Shown here: positions 1 through 7,649 of the stretch, piece by piece
Numbering within the stretch: the first letter of the stretch is position 1
Layout: each line of letters opens with the position of its first letter
Assembly (NCBI RefSeq): GCF_002018875.1
Contig: NZ_MVOL01000008.1
Span: 124,001-188,000, forward strand
Length of the DNA stretch: 64,000 bases
From: Pseudomonas sp. MF4836
GTDB lineage: Bacteria > Pseudomonadota > Gammaproteobacteria > Pseudomonadales > Pseudomonadaceae
Reading direction: 5' to 3'
Notes under the pieces: generated by a model
Told to the model about the DNA's origin: nothing
Databases searched by the model: none
What the model saw: the letters and a program-made list of their open reading frames with translations, nothing else
Position numbers and translations under genes: made by a program

Positions 1-35
1 CTCGCGCCGTTATCCAAGGGTTGGCGGCCAATGCC

Positions 36-698
36 TCACGCTGCCGCTTTGCCGATGCGGCTCTGCACGGCGCAGGTATCGGGGTGCTTGGCCAAGGGCT
101 TGAAGCTGCGATGATCGGCGTCCAGGGCATCCACCGAACCGGTCTCGATGTCGTAGACCCAGCCATGCAAACTCAACAGGCCTTTTTCCTGAGCCAGGCG
201 CACGCTGGGATGGGTCTGGATATTGGCCAGCTGGGCGATGACATTCTCCCGAACCATCGAACTCACCTTCGCCGCTTCGCTTGCGTGGGAGCGCGACTCG
301 TTGATCACCTTCGCCGACTCGGCATGCTGCAACCAACCGGCGACAGCGGGCAGGTGATCCATGCATTTGCACTTGGCGACGGCCGTCATGGCACCGCAAT
401 CGGAATGGCCGCAAATCACAATATCTGTCACACCGAGCACCGCCACGGCGTACTCCACCGTCGCCGACACACCGCCCGGGTGCGGGCTGTAAGACGGCAC
501 GATGTTGCCGGCGTTGCGCACTACGAACATTTCACCGGGTTCTTGCTGGGTCAGCAGTTCCGGCACCACACGGCTGTCGGAGCAGGTGATAAACAACGTG
601 CCGGGGTGCTGGGTGGTCGCCAGGTGCTTGAACAGGTCGGAGCGCTGAGGAAACGCTTCGCTTTGAAACTTCAGGAAACCGTCAATTAGCGCTTTCAT
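36..698 (-). CDS. cynT: Beta-class carbonic anhydrase of the cyanate cluster
   Basis: Cytoplasmic zinc enzyme that interconverts CO2 and bicarbonate. Beside a cyanase it would turn released CO2 back into bicarbonate, which cyanase consumes. The 220-residue product shows the beta-class zinc site: Cys39-Ser-Asp41-Ser-Arg43, and His98 with Cys101 inside GHSDCGA. The length is normal for bacterial beta enzymes. It is the last gene of a minus-strand set, after cynS and a small secreted protein, with a 36-base gap to the latter. The family is certain; the name cynT rather than can rests on the neighbourhood. The stop codon lies close to the window edge, so anything downstream is not visible. Confidence 0.93.
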   Translation of the reverse strand: MKALIDGFLKFQSEAFPQRSDLFKHLATTQHPGTLFITCSDSRVVPELLTQQEPGEMFVVRNAGNIVPSYSPHPGGVSATVEYAVAVLGVTDIVICGHSDCGAMTAVAKCKCMDHLPAVAGWLQHAESAKVINESRSHASEAAKVSSMVRENVIAQLANIQTHPSVRLAQEKGLLSLHGWVYDIETGSVDALDADHRSFKPLAKHPDTCAVQSRIGKAAA

Positions 699-734
699 AG
701 AGATAGCTCGCAGTAGTAGGGGGAAGGGTGACGC

Positions 735-983
735 TCAATTGGAGCAGCCGTTGCCGAGCACGCTGTACTCCAGGACGTGGGTCTGGCCTTGGGAGTCGCG
801 GTACGTCATGTGCATTGGCGCCGGGCCGCACACATCTGGCACGGGCGACATGCTCAGCACTTGGGCGATGTCCAGGTGCATGCCGTAGGTGTAGGCAACC
901 ACGTCCGCAGGTGCCGCAGATGCCTGCGCATAGGCGCAGAGCGAGGTCGTCAGGGCCAACGCGAAAAGCAGATTTTTTTGCAT
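735..983 (-). CDS. Small secreted protein, DUF2790-like
   Basis: An 82-residue protein with a clear N-terminal signal peptide (Met-Gln-Lys-Asn followed by a hydrophobic run, cleavage probably after the Ala-Ser-Ala around residue 22), so it is probably periplasmic. The mature part holds a V-V-A-Y-T-Y-G-M-x-L-D-I motif and ends ...VLGNGCSN, which matches my memory of the small DUF2790 proteins common in Pseudomonas; their function is unknown. I chose the ATG at 983 rather than the one six codons upstream because the signal peptide starts there. It sits between cynS and the carbonic anhydrase, on the same strand. A role in cyanate or copper-type stress would be guesswork. Confidence 0.72.
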   Translation of the reverse strand: MQKNLLFALALTTSLCAYAQASAAPADVVAYTYGMHLDIAQVLSMSPVPDVCGPAPMHMTYRDSQGQTHVLEYSVLGNGCSN

Positions 984-1045
984 GATCAGTCCTCCAGTCA
1001 AAATTGGTGGTGGGAAAGAAGAGGCGTGCGTCAGGGTTTGCAGCG

Positions 1046-1066
1046 GGCCCGCAGCAACTGCGGGCC
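1046..1066. repeat. Intercistronic hairpin between cynS and the small secreted gene
   Basis: Perfect 9-bp arms GGCCCGCAG and CTGCGGGCC around a 3-base loop, 22 bases after the cynS stop. There is no T-run on either side, so it is not a standard intrinsic terminator. It could protect the cynS message end or lower read-through to the next genes. Confidence 0.5.
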
Positions 1067-1088
1067 GGTGACAGGTCGAGGTGCGCCG

Positions 1089-1556
1089 TTAGAAAGGACG
1101 CAGCGGCAAGAACTTACCGTCGAGGGTGATCACGGCGCGGTGACCGCCTTCCGGGTCTGCAACTTTCTTCATGTCCAGCTTGAAGTTGATCGCGCTGATG
1201 ATGCCGTCGCCGAACTGCTCATGCACCAGGGCTTTAAGGGTGGTGCCGTAGATCTGGATCATCTCGTAGAAGCGATAGATGGTCGGGTCGGTCGGCACGC
1301 CCGAGAGGCTGCCGCGCAACGGGATGACTTGCAGGCGGGCCACCGAATCGGCGTCCAGCTCGAGTTTTTCGCCGATCACCTTGGCCGCGCTTTCTGGCAA
1401 TGGATGCTGGCCCAGCAGCGCCGCGGTGACATACGCCAAGCCAAGACCGGTGCCATCCGTCAGATCCTGCCAGGACAGGTTCTTACGCGCCTTGGCATCG
1501 AGGATGCCGGTGGTCAGTGCGAGGCTCATATCTTTGTAGGCGTGGGACTGTTGCAT
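1089..1556 (-). CDS. cynS: Cyanase (cyanate hydratase)
   Basis: Catalyses bicarbonate-dependent breakdown of cyanate to ammonia and CO2 in the cytoplasm, giving detoxification and a nitrogen source. The protein is 155 residues, one shorter than the E. coli enzyme. The catalytic triad known for the family (Arg96, Glu99, Ser122 in E. coli) is present one position earlier: Arg95 and Glu98 in IYRFYEMI, and Ser121 in IISAINF. The N-terminal part has the helix-turn-helix-like fold typical of cyanases. It is first in a minus-strand set with a secreted protein and a carbonic anhydrase. No cynR or cyanate transporter is seen in the window. Confidence 0.96.
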   Translation of the reverse strand: MQQSHAYKDMSLALTTGILDAKARKNLSWQDLTDGTGLGLAYVTAALLGQHPLPESAAKVIGEKLELDADSVARLQVIPLRGSLSGVPTDPTIYRFYEMIQIYGTTLKALVHEQFGDGIISAINFKLDMKKVADPEGGHRAVITLDGKFLPLRPF

Positions 1557-1654
1557 GGTGGTTCTCCTCTGGTTTGCAGGTCGGTGTTGCTGTGTGTGGA
1601 GCTATCTTCTGTCGTTTGATTGATAGCGTCCAAGACCGATATGCGATTCTTTAT

Positions 1655-1669
1655 ATAGGCATATCCTAT
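1655..1669 (-). promoter_or_regulatory. LysR-type operator dyad upstream of cynS
   Basis: ATAGGCATATCCTAT is a 15-bp dyad (arms ATAGG and CCTAT, 5-base centre) with the T-N11-A spacing that LysR-type regulators recognise. It lies about 100 bases upstream of the cynS start. A second, wider dyad (ATATGC ... GCATAT) overlaps it on the cynS-proximal side. CynR is the known LysR-type activator of cyn genes; binding here is inferred. Confidence 0.5.
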
Positions 1670-2313
1670 AGTTTGGGCTCGAAGTTTTGGTCATCGGTGC
1701 AGGTGCAGGTGCAGAGGCGCAGGGAGGGGAGATCAGCTTGCGCTTGCGCGTGACCTTGTGGCCGATGCTTTCGATGTCGGCTTTCGCTCTGTTCAACATC
1801 AGGATGGTTATCTGGTGGCCCGGCCACCGCGATGTGCCTCTGCGCCCCCGAACGTTGGTGACTTTTTCCCTGGAGTGGCTCGCATTGCAGAACCAACTTC
1901 ACGTTGCCTAAATGTCCGGAGCCGTAGGCGTTGGAGGCCATGGGATAAACGAAAGCCTCACCGCTGAAAAAACGAGGCGGCGGATGGGGTTTTGAAGGGG
2001 GATAGGTTTTTTGCAGGCATTAAAAAGCCGGCTTGTGGCCGGCTTCTCGGGGACTGGCTTGGTTCATTTTTGGTAAACCGCACCAGCCTTCAAAACGTAC
2101 ACCCAGCTCTTGCGTCTGGCTGTGGGACTTGGCGAGAAAATCATCCGCTTCGTCGTGCGATCTGACCGCGGAAGGGCCGATGCGCAAATGTGGGGCGCAG
2201 CATACGCATATTTGCCGCAAATTCCCAGCGCAAAGGGCCGGCCAGAGGCCTCGAGAGCCAAAATAGTGCAACGGAATTTTACCTGCCCCAGGCACCGGGT
2301 TTCTGGCATGCAC
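1670..2313. other. Gene-poor stretch between cynS and ppa
   Basis: About 640 bases without a convincing gene. Open frames of 60-100 codons exist on both strands but have no good ribosome site, no recognisable motif, and several run straight through terminator hairpins. The stretch contains one free-standing terminator-like hairpin (2025-2045). A small RNA or a decayed gene reading leftward from about 2300 towards that hairpin is possible. I see nothing else. Confidence 0.5.
2025..2045 (-). terminator. Free-standing intrinsic terminator
   Basis: Arms AAGCCGGC and GCCGGCTT with a 5-base loop. On the minus strand the stem is followed by a T-rich run, so the polarity is leftward. No supported gene ends here, because ppa already has its own terminator at 2317-2341. 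Confidence 0.6.
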
Positions 2314-2316
2314 AAA

Positions 2317-2341
2317 AAAGCCCCGAATCACCGGGGCTTTT
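2317..2341 (-). terminator. Intrinsic terminator of ppa
   Basis: AAAAGCCCCG and CGGGGCTTTT flank a short loop, giving a GC-rich stem followed on the minus strand by a run of T (the A-run at 2314-2319). It lies 36 bases past the ppa stop codon. Confidence 0.85.
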
Positions 2342-2377
2342 CCTTGCAGCTTACGACTGGAAGCTTAGCGCTGCTTC

Positions 2378-2905
2378 TCAGCCTTTATAGGCTGCAACCG
2401 ACTTCATGATCTCGGCACGGGCTGCGTCTGCGTTGCCCCAACCGTCGATCTTCACCCATTTGCCTTTTTCGAGGTCTTTGTAGTTCTCGAAGAAGTGCTT
2501 GATCTGTTCCAGCAGCAGTGGCGGCAGGTCGGTGTATTCCTTCACGTCGACGTACAGCTGGGACAGCTTGTCGTGTGGTACCGCGATGACTTTGGCGTCG
2601 CCGCCACCGTCGTCGGTCATGTTCAGGATGCCCACCGGACGGGCGCGGATGACCGAGCCTGGGGTCACTGGGTACGGGGTCACGACCAGCACGTCGAGGG
2701 GGTCACCGTCGTCGGCCAGGGTGTTGGGGATAAAGCCGTAGTTGGCTGGGTAGAACATCGGGGTTGCCATGAAACGGTCAACGAACAGGCAGTCGCTGTC
2801 TTTGTCGATTTCGTACTTGATCGGCGCGTGGTTGGCCGGGATCTCGATCGCGACGTAGATGTCGTTCGGCAGGTCTTTGCCAGCCGGAATCTTGCTGTAG
2901 CTCAT
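2378..2905 (-). CDS. ppa: Inorganic pyrophosphatase
   Basis: Family I soluble pyrophosphatase that hydrolyses PPi to phosphate and so pulls forward DNA, RNA, protein and cofactor synthesis. It has 175 residues, the usual length for gamma-proteobacterial enzymes. The signature Asp66-Gly67-Asp68-Pro-Leu-Asp71, which binds the catalytic metal ions, is intact, as are the YEIDKDS and FYPANYGFIP segments. Single-gene unit on the minus strand, with a TATAAT about 60 bases upstream and an intrinsic terminator downstream. Confidence 0.97.
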   Translation of the reverse strand: MSYSKIPAGKDLPNDIYVAIEIPANHAPIKYEIDKDSDCLFVDRFMATPMFYPANYGFIPNTLADDGDPLDVLVVTPYPVTPGSVIRARPVGILNMTDDGGGDAKVIAVPHDKLSQLYVDVKEYTDLPPLLLEQIKHFFENYKDLEKGKWVKIDGWGNADAARAEIMKSVAAYKG

Positions 2906-2966
2906 TGGGCGGTGCCCCCGTTAGATGACCAAATGACTTGGCCGGATTGACCAAAAAGTGGCGGCG

Positions 2967-2972
2967 ATTATA
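2967..2972 (-). promoter_or_regulatory. -10 box of the ppa promoter
   Basis: A perfect TATAAT on the minus strand, which would start transcription about 55 bases before the ppa ATG. The -35 region is poor. It lies in the 112-base gap between mtfA and ppa. Confidence 0.5.
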
Positions 2973-3017
2973 GACACACTCCGCTATCGATGCCACGTAC
3001 CAAGGGTCGTACAACGC

Positions 3018-3830
3018 TTAGTCGTGTGGCCGATAGACCGGATCTTCGGCCTGAAGTTGCCGCAGCCTGGCGAGCGGATTCTGCCGGTAAAACAGCTGCA
3101 ACTGTTCATAGACTTTCGGATAGGCCTCGTTGAGCAGATCCGGGGCGCTGAAGAAGTATTCGCTGGTGACGGCAAAAAACTCGGCTGGGTTTTCCGCGGC
3201 GTAGGGGTCGATGGCGGTTTCGGCGTCCGGGTTCTGCTCGAGTTGGCGGTCGAGGTCGTCGTAGGCTTCTTGCATCACCTGCGCCCAGTCGCTGACCCGC
3301 ATATCGCTGTGCAGCGGCGGCAGGCCGTTGGCGTCGCCGTTGAGCATGTCCAGCTTGTGCGCCAGTTCGTGGATCACCAGGTTGTAGGCTTCCCAGCCGC
3401 CGCTGGCCAGGACTCCGGGCCAGGCCAGGATGATCGGCCCTTGTTGCCAGGCTTCGCCGCTGTGTTCGCCGTCCCACTCGTGCTCGACACCACTGGCATC
3501 GCGATGGCGCTGGGGGCTGAGGAAGTCGTCCGGGTAGAGGACGATTTCATGGAAGCCCTGGTACCAGTTGAGGTCACCCAGGTGCAGCAATGGCAGTTGG
3601 GCCTGGGCCGCCAGCAGCAGACGCTGTTCCTGATGCAGTTCTACGCCGGGGAGGGCGGTCAGGTGTTTTTCATCGAGAAACAGCACGCTGGCTTCACGCA
3701 GCCATTGGTCTTCGGCCGGGGTGATGCCATCGAGGAAGGGCAAGTGCTGGCGCACCCGCTGCCAGGTGTCATCGGCAATCGGATGCTTGGCCAGGATGCG
3801 CTTGCGGCGCCAGGCACTGAGGGACCACAT
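3018..3830 (-). CDS. mtfA: Zinc metallopeptidase MtfA family (M90)
   Basis: Cytoplasmic M90 peptidase. In E. coli MtfA binds the glucose repressor Mlc and affects PTS gene control. The 270-residue protein contains the zinc motif His154-Glu155-Leu-Ala-His158, and a downstream NPAEFFAVTSEYFF segment that should supply the third ligand. A Trp-rich W-x-G-x-Y segment lies before it. It is expressed after the DedA gene with a 5-base gap, so the two are probably co-transcribed. What it regulates in Pseudomonas, which lacks a classical Mlc-PTS circuit, cannot be told from the sequence. Confidence 0.9.
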   Translation of the reverse strand: MWSLSAWRRKRILAKHPIADDTWQRVRQHLPFLDGITPAEDQWLREASVLFLDEKHLTALPGVELHQEQRLLLAAQAQLPLLHLGDLNWYQGFHEIVLYPDDFLSPQRHRDASGVEHEWDGEHSGEAWQQGPIILAWPGVLASGGWEAYNLVIHELAHKLDMLNGDANGLPPLHSDMRVSDWAQVMQEAYDDLDRQLEQNPDAETAIDPYAAENPAEFFAVTSEYFFSAPDLLNEAYPKVYEQLQLFYRQNPLARLRQLQAEDPVYRPHD

Positions 3831-3835
3831 GCCGG

Positions 3836-4492
3836 TCAGCGCGGCTCGGCGTTTGACGTCGAGCGGCCAAAGCGGCTGCGGGCCACGCCGATGATCATCG
3901 GGACCAGGGACAGGAGAATGATGCCCACCACCAGCAACGACAGGTTTTTCTTGATGAAGGGCACGTTACCGAAGAAATACCCCAGGGTGACCAGGCCGCC
4001 TACCCAGAGGATGGTGCCGGCCACGCTGAAGCCGAAGAAGCGCGGGTAAGGCATCCGCGCCACGCCGGCGACGAACGGCGCAAAGGTGCGGATGATTGGC
4101 AGGAAGCGCGCCAGGGTCACGGTCTTGCCGCCATGCTTGTCGTAGAAATCGTGGGTCTTTTGCAGGTAATCGCGGCGGAAGATCTTCGAGTTCGGGTTGT
4201 TGAACAGGCGTTCGCCCGCTGTTCGGCCGATGACATAGTTGGTGCTGTCGCCGAGGATCGCCGCCAGCATCAGCAGGCCGCCCAGCAGCACCGGGTCCAT
4301 GCCGCCACCCGCGGCCACGGCGCCGGCGATGAACAGCAGGGAATCACCCGGCAGGAAGGGCATCACCACCAGGCCGGTTTCGCAGAAGATCACCAGGAAC
4401 AGAATGGCGTAGATCCATGGGCCGTAATTGGTCACCAGCAAGTCGAGGTAGACGTCGAGGTGCAGGATGAGGTCGATCGGGTTGAAATCCAT
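3836..4492 (-). CDS. DedA family membrane protein
   Basis: A 218-residue inner-membrane protein of the DedA/SNARE-associated (VTT) family, whose members support membrane potential and flip polyprenyl phosphate or lipids. Visible features are FCETGLVVMPFLPGDSLL in the first third (acidic residue and Pro-Gly-Asp hallmark), the GDSTNYVIGR motif near residue 90, and the ARFLPIIRTFAPFVAGV re-entrant segment with its conserved arginines around 130. Four or more hydrophobic helices follow. It is first in a two-gene unit with mtfA. The exact lipid substrate is not deducible. Confidence 0.9.
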   Translation of the reverse strand: MDFNPIDLILHLDVYLDLLVTNYGPWIYAILFLVIFCETGLVVMPFLPGDSLLFIAGAVAAGGGMDPVLLGGLLMLAAILGDSTNYVIGRTAGERLFNNPNSKIFRRDYLQKTHDFYDKHGGKTVTLARFLPIIRTFAPFVAGVARMPYPRFFGFSVAGTILWVGGLVTLGYFFGNVPFIKKNLSLLVVGIILLSLVPMIIGVARSRFGRSTSNAEPR

Positions 4493-4595
4493 GGAGGCAC
4501 CTGTGGTGACGGCCCGGCTCGGCGGACCTGTGCAATGACTCGGGGTAAGGTCTTACAGCGAGGGCAGACGTTTCTTACTTGCCGAAAAGGTCAGT

Positions 4596-4601
4596 ATTAT
4601 A
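4596..4601 (-). promoter_or_regulatory. -10 box upstream of the DedA gene
   Basis: A perfect TATAAT on the minus strand, about 105 bases before the DedA start. No good -35 is seen at the expected distance. It is the best promoter candidate for the DedA-mtfA unit. Confidence 0.4.
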
Positions 4602-4700
4602 AAGTGTGAACTGTGAAATGCGCGTTGAGATTGTAGCGGGGCGTTTCGAGGGCCAGGCATCGTTTGACGGCGGGCAGAGGCGGGAAATTCGATAAATGCC

Positions 4701-4722
4701 ACAGCGGCCCGAAGGCCGCTGT
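4701..4722 (-). terminator. Terminator-like hairpin after the GNAT gene
   Basis: Perfect 9-bp arms ACAGCGGCC and GGCCGCTGT with a 4-base loop, 9 bases past the acetyltransferase stop. On the minus strand the stem is followed by GGCATTTATC, a weak T-run. Confidence 0.6.
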
Positions 4723-4730
4723 CGAGCGGA

Positions 4731-5186
4731 TCAATCATCGCTGATGGGCAATACGTAGTTCTTGAACTCGGTGTCTTCGCGAAAGCCGATGGACTCGTAG
4801 GTTTTCTGCGCCACTTCGTTATCGCTGCTGGTGGAAACGCGCATGCGCACGGCGTGGGTTTCCTTGGCCATTTTCTTCGCGGTGCGGATCAGGTTGTCGG
4901 CCACCAGTTGGCGCCGAGCGTCTTCAGCGACGTAGATGTCGTTGAGGATCCATACACGCTTGAGGGACAGGGACGAGAAGCTGGGGTACAGCTGACAGAA
5001 CCCGAGCAGTTTGTTGTCGTCATCGGACAGCGCCAGGTAAATCACCGATTCCTTGCGGCGCAGGCGTTTTTCCAGAAAGGCCCGGGACGAGTCCGGGTAA
5101 GGCAGCGCGCCGTAGAATTCGCGGTATTTGACGAACAACGGCGTCAACAGGTCCAGGTGTTCCAGGGTTGCTTGAGTAATCCGCAT
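4731..5186 (-). CDS. GNAT family N-acetyltransferase
   Basis: A 151-residue protein with one GNAT fold: an N-terminal strand-helix starting MRITQATLEHLDLL, a central LLGFCQLYPSFSS strand pair, the acetyl-CoA loop DIYVAEDARRQLVADNLI (a divergent R/Q-x-x-G/A-x-G/A signature) and a C-terminal KTYESIGFRE. The substrate is unknown. I chose the start at 5186 because the six upstream codons add nothing typical of the family and a GAGG lies just before this ATG. It is 106 bases downstream of eutC on the same strand, so it may be the tail of the ethanolamine operon or independent. Confidence 0.85.
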   Translation of the reverse strand: MRITQATLEHLDLLTPLFVKYREFYGALPYPDSSRAFLEKRLRRKESVIYLALSDDDNKLLGFCQLYPSFSSLSLKRVWILNDIYVAEDARRQLVADNLIRTAKKMAKETHAVRMRVSTSSDNEVAQKTYESIGFREDTEFKNYVLPISDD

Positions 5187-5292
5187 GGTAGGCCTCAACA
5201 GCAAGTGGATATGACGGCAAACGGTTCATTACTCGGGGCAGCCGTGTTCGGATGCTGCCTAAAGCTGGAAAAAAGCGCAATCGTCTTGAAAA

Positions 5293-6117
5293 TCACGCTT
5301 CGGGTGGGCTCAACAGGAAGTTGCCCTTCATGTTCTCCGGTGTGTCCGACTCCAGGGTTTGCACCTGGGCTTCATCCTTGAGGTTGACCCCCGACAACTG
5401 CCGCCGGCATGCCTCGCGCATCAGGTACAGCAGGCGGTGGGCGGCCATGCCGTAGCTCAGGCCCTCCAGGCGCACGTTGGAGATGCAGTTGCGGTAGGCG
5501 TCGGTCAGCCCGACCTTGGGCTGGTAGGTGAAGTACAGGCCCAGGCTGTCCGGTGAACTCAGGCCCGGGCGCTCGCCGATCAGGATCACCACCATTTTCG
5601 CGCCCAGCAGTTGGCCGATTTCATCGGCTACCGCGACCCGGCCCTGTTCCACCAGAATCACCGGCGACAGCGACCAGCCTTCGGCGTTGGTCTGCTCTTC
5701 CATTCGCGCCAGGAACGGCAAGGTATGGCGATGCACCGCCAGCGCCGAAAGCCCATCGGCCACCACCACTGCCAGGTCGACTCCGCCGGGGTTGGCGCTG
5801 GCGTAATCGCGCAGGGTTTGTGCCGACTCATCACTCAGGCGCCGCCCCAGGTCGGGGCGTTGCAGGTAGCTGTGGCGATCGACGGCTGCGCTGTGCAGCA
5901 ACAGGCTGTCACGCCCGCGCTCGGCCAACTGGCTGCTGAGCCCGGCATGGTCGAAGGGCAGGTGCACGGCATCGCGGGCCTGGGCGTGGGCGTACTGGAA
6001 GTCCAGTTGGGCACCGGTTGGCATGCTGGTGCCGGTGCGGCCCAGGGCGATGCGGGCCGGGGTCAGGCGGCGCAGTTCCAGCCAGGGGTTCTGGCTGTCG
6101 GTGGGGTGCTTGTCCAT
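5293..6117 (-). CDS. eutC: Ethanolamine ammonia-lyase, small subunit
   Basis: Small subunit of the adenosylcobalamin-dependent lyase that converts ethanolamine to acetaldehyde and ammonia; it helps hold the cobalamin against EutB. The protein has 274 residues, within the family range. Recognisable segments are LGRTGTSMPTG near residue 30, the DLAVVVADGLSALAVHRH stretch in the middle, and GERPGLSSPDSLGLYFTYQP. It lies 11 bases after eutB, so it is translationally linked to it. No EutA-type reactivating factor follows; the next gene is a GNAT protein. Confidence 0.96.
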   Translation of the reverse strand: MDKHPTDSQNPWLELRRLTPARIALGRTGTSMPTGAQLDFQYAHAQARDAVHLPFDHAGLSSQLAERGRDSLLLHSAAVDRHSYLQRPDLGRRLSDESAQTLRDYASANPGGVDLAVVVADGLSALAVHRHTLPFLARMEEQTNAEGWSLSPVILVEQGRVAVADEIGQLLGAKMVVILIGERPGLSSPDSLGLYFTYQPKVGLTDAYRNCISNVRLEGLSYGMAAHRLLYLMREACRRQLSGVNLKDEAQVQTLESDTPENMKGNFLLSPPEA

Positions 6118-6128
6118 AAGTGTCTCGC

Positions 6129-7523
6129 TTATCCCAATTGCGCCAGCGCCTGGCGGAAGGCCGGTGGCAGGTTATTGCCGAAATGCACCTTGCCATCGGC
6201 TTGGGTGAAGATTCCGGTGCGCGCCAGCCATTGCTCGAACTCCGGGGCCGGCTTCAGGCCCAGGGTCTGCCGGGCGTAGAGCGCGTCGTGAAAGGAGGTG
6301 GTCTGGTAGTTGAGCATGATGTCGTCGGAGCCGGGGATGCCCATGATGAAGTTGATTCCGGCCACTCCCAGCAGGGTCAGCAGGGTGTCCATATCGTCCT
6401 GGTCGGCTTCGGCGTGGTTGGTGTAGCAGATGTCGCAGCCCATGGGCACGCCCAGCAGCTTGCCGCAGAAGTGATCTTCCAGACCGGCGCGGATGATCTG
6501 CTTGCCGTTGTACAGGTATTCCGGCCCGATAAAACCGACCACGGTGTTGACCAGAAACGGCTTGAAATGCCGGGCCACGGCATAGGCGCGGGTTTCGCAG
6601 GTCTGCTGGTCGATGCCGAAGTGGGCGTTGGCCGACAGGGCGCTGCCCTGGCCGGTTTCGAAATACATCAGGTTTTGTCCCAGGGTGCCGCGGTTCAGGC
6701 TCAAGCCGGCGTCGTAGCCTTCCTGCAACACATTGAGGTTGATGCCGAAACTGGCGTTGGCCGCCTCGGTGCCGGCAATCGACTGGAACACCAAGTCCAG
6801 CGGCACGCCCCGGTTGATCGCCTCGATGGAGGTGGTGACGTGGGTCAGGACGCAGGCCTGGGTCGGAATTTCATAGCGCTGAATGATGGCGTCGAGCATT
6901 TCCAGCATGGCGCAGATCGAGGCGATGCTGTCGGTGGCCGGGTTGATGCCGATCATGGCGTCGCCGTTGCCGTACAGCAGGCCGTCGAGCACGCTGGCGG
7001 CGATGCCCGCCGGTTCGTCGGTGGGGTGGTTGGGCTGCAGGCGGGTCGACATCCGCCCGCGCAGCCCTACGGTGTTGCGAAAGCGCGTGACCACACGGAT
7101 CTTCTGCGCCACCAGCACCAGGTCCTGCACGCGCATGATCTTCGACACCGCGGCAGCCATTTCCGGGGTCAGGCCTGGGGCCAGGGCGCGCAGGCTGGTT
7201 TCGTCGGCGGCATCGCTGAGCAGCCAGTCGCGAAAACCACCCACGGTCAGGTGGCTGACCGTGGCGAAGGCCTGTTGGTCGTGGGTGTCGATGATCAGCC
7301 GGGTGACTTCATCGGACTCGTAGGGGATCAGCACTTCCTGCAGGAAGTGTTTCAAGGGGATGTCCGCCAGGGTCATCTGCGCGGCGACCCGTTCGCCATC
7401 GTTCAGGGCCGCGACCCCGGCCAGGAAGTCTCCGGAACGCGCCGGGCTGGCCTTGGCCATGACCTCCTTGAGGCTATCGAAGTGATAGGTCTGGGGGCCG
7501 ACGGTATGGGAAAAACTGGCCAT
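6129..7523 (-). CDS. eutB: Ethanolamine ammonia-lyase, large subunit
   Basis: Catalytic TIM-barrel subunit that binds ethanolamine and, with EutC, adenosylcobalamin. The 464-residue chain is slightly longer than the E. coli one (about 453). It contains the conserved blocks NDGERVAAQMTLADIPL near the start, GDAMIGINPATDS in the centre, FETGQGSALSANAHFG, and MGCDICYTNHAEADQDDMD towards the C-terminus. Third gene of exaC-eutH-eutB-eutC on the minus strand. Function is secure by family. It requires cobalamin made or imported by genes outside this window. Confidence 0.97.
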   Translation of the reverse strand: MASFSHTVGPQTYHFDSLKEVMAKASPARSGDFLAGVAALNDGERVAAQMTLADIPLKHFLQEVLIPYESDEVTRLIIDTHDQQAFATVSHLTVGGFRDWLLSDAADETSLRALAPGLTPEMAAAVSKIMRVQDLVLVAQKIRVVTRFRNTVGLRGRMSTRLQPNHPTDEPAGIAASVLDGLLYGNGDAMIGINPATDSIASICAMLEMLDAIIQRYEIPTQACVLTHVTTSIEAINRGVPLDLVFQSIAGTEAANASFGINLNVLQEGYDAGLSLNRGTLGQNLMYFETGQGSALSANAHFGIDQQTCETRAYAVARHFKPFLVNTVVGFIGPEYLYNGKQIIRAGLEDHFCGKLLGVPMGCDICYTNHAEADQDDMDTLLTLLGVAGINFIMGIPGSDDIMLNYQTTSFHDALYARQTLGLKPAPEFEQWLARTGIFTQADGKVHFGNNLPPAFRQALAQLG

Positions 7524-7563
7524 CTCTGTCTCCGTTTCAACGATGAAGGTGCGTTGTCGTGGG

Positions 7564-7587
7564 GGTGGCAGTTGTCAGAATGCCACC
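7564..7587. repeat. Intercistronic hairpin between eutH and eutB
   Basis: 7-bp arms GGTGGCA and TGCCACC with a 10-base loop, about 40 bases before eutB in the 126-base gap after eutH. The T-run lies on the wrong side for a terminator of the eut transcript, so a message-stability or processing role is more likely. Confidence 0.4.
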
Positions 7588-7649
7588 TTTTTCGACCGCT
7601 GTTCCAGGCGCTTGCCCGTGTACGTACAAGCCGGTGTTGCGCGCCGTCC

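Noticed and set aside
1602..1799. Short frames upstream of cynS as a possible regulator gene
   Set aside because: Only 65-90 codons, no helix-turn-helix, and they overlap the promoter dyad.
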